From Chlamydiales bacterium (lineage in GTDB: Bacteria; Chlamydiota; Chlamydiia; Chlamydiales; FEN-1388): 6,833 bases of DNA. A program made the position numbers and the translations under genes. The DNA is taken from positions 1 through 6,833 of the forward strand of contig JAJFUY010000268.1 in assembly GCA_021372185.1 (NCBI GenBank), read 5' to 3'. Shown here one piece after another: positions 6,810 through 6,833 of the stretch. Below the pieces are notes generated by a model that was not told the DNA's origin, did no database searches, and was given only the letters and a program-made list of their open reading frames with translations. Positions within the stretch are counted from its first letter, which is position 1. Each line of letters opens with the position of its first letter.

Positions 6810-6833
6810 GCATCTTTCAAAATTTAGCCCCGC

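Noticed and set aside
6652..6813. Minus-strand 53-codon frame opposite the hemA 3' end and the terminator
   Set aside because: No recognisable motif, no convincing ribosome binding site, and its 5' end overlaps the terminator stem.
6540..6827. Open plus-strand frame (codon phase shifted from hemA) running past the hemA stop to TAG at 6825, possibly a frameshifted HemA tail or a new gene
   Set aside because: The peptide matches no family I know, runs through the terminator hairpin, and is open mainly because this stretch is T-poor on the plus strand. HemA is already of chlamydial length.

Overview
The window looks like a chromosomal housekeeping region of a member of the phylum Chlamydiae, most likely an environmental ('Chlamydia-related') lineage. 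The reasons are (a) the adjacency of a second gyrase-type pair (parC/parE, called gyrA_2/gyrB_2 in Chlamydia) with hemA, which as I recall is the gene order in Chlamydia trachomatis (CT660-CT661-CT662); (b) a topoisomerase IV of the Bacteroidetes/Chlamydiae type; and (c) a glutamyl-tRNA reductase of only 332 residues, close to the short chlamydial form. This placement is inference from memory of gene order and family traits; no search was run.

Left two thirds (1-4292, minus strand): a tight operon read right to left, parE > parC > recX. parE and parC encode the two subunits of topoisomerase IV and are separated by 5 bases. recX, a regulator of RecA, starts inside the last 25 bases of parC and runs off the left edge. 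It is too truncated by the window to be found as a closed reading frame but is clear on translation. The operon joins chromosome decatenation with control of recombination.

Middle (4293-4645): a divergent intergenic region dominated by one nearly symmetric 229-bp palindrome (4342-4570) built from degenerate short repeats of the cgcaaag and cacagag type. It looks like a MITE-like or hairpin repeat inserted between two divergent transcription units. A possible extended -10 promoter lies just right of it.

Right third (4646-6681, plus strand): pseB, a UDP-N-acetylglucosamine 4,6-dehydratase of the PseB/FlaA1/CapE type, followed by hemA, the first enzyme of the C5 route to tetrapyrroles. The two overlap by one base (TAATG). 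A good intrinsic terminator at 6781-6809 probably ends this unit. The nucleotide-sugar gene is the one element that does not fit the conserved neighbourhood, and is probably an insertion between parE and hemA.

I see no defence system, CRISPR array, tRNA or rRNA. The most unusual features are the large palindrome between the divergent genes, the dehydratase coupled to hemA, and an alanine in the ParC quinolone-region serine position. I do not claim a new biological system here.
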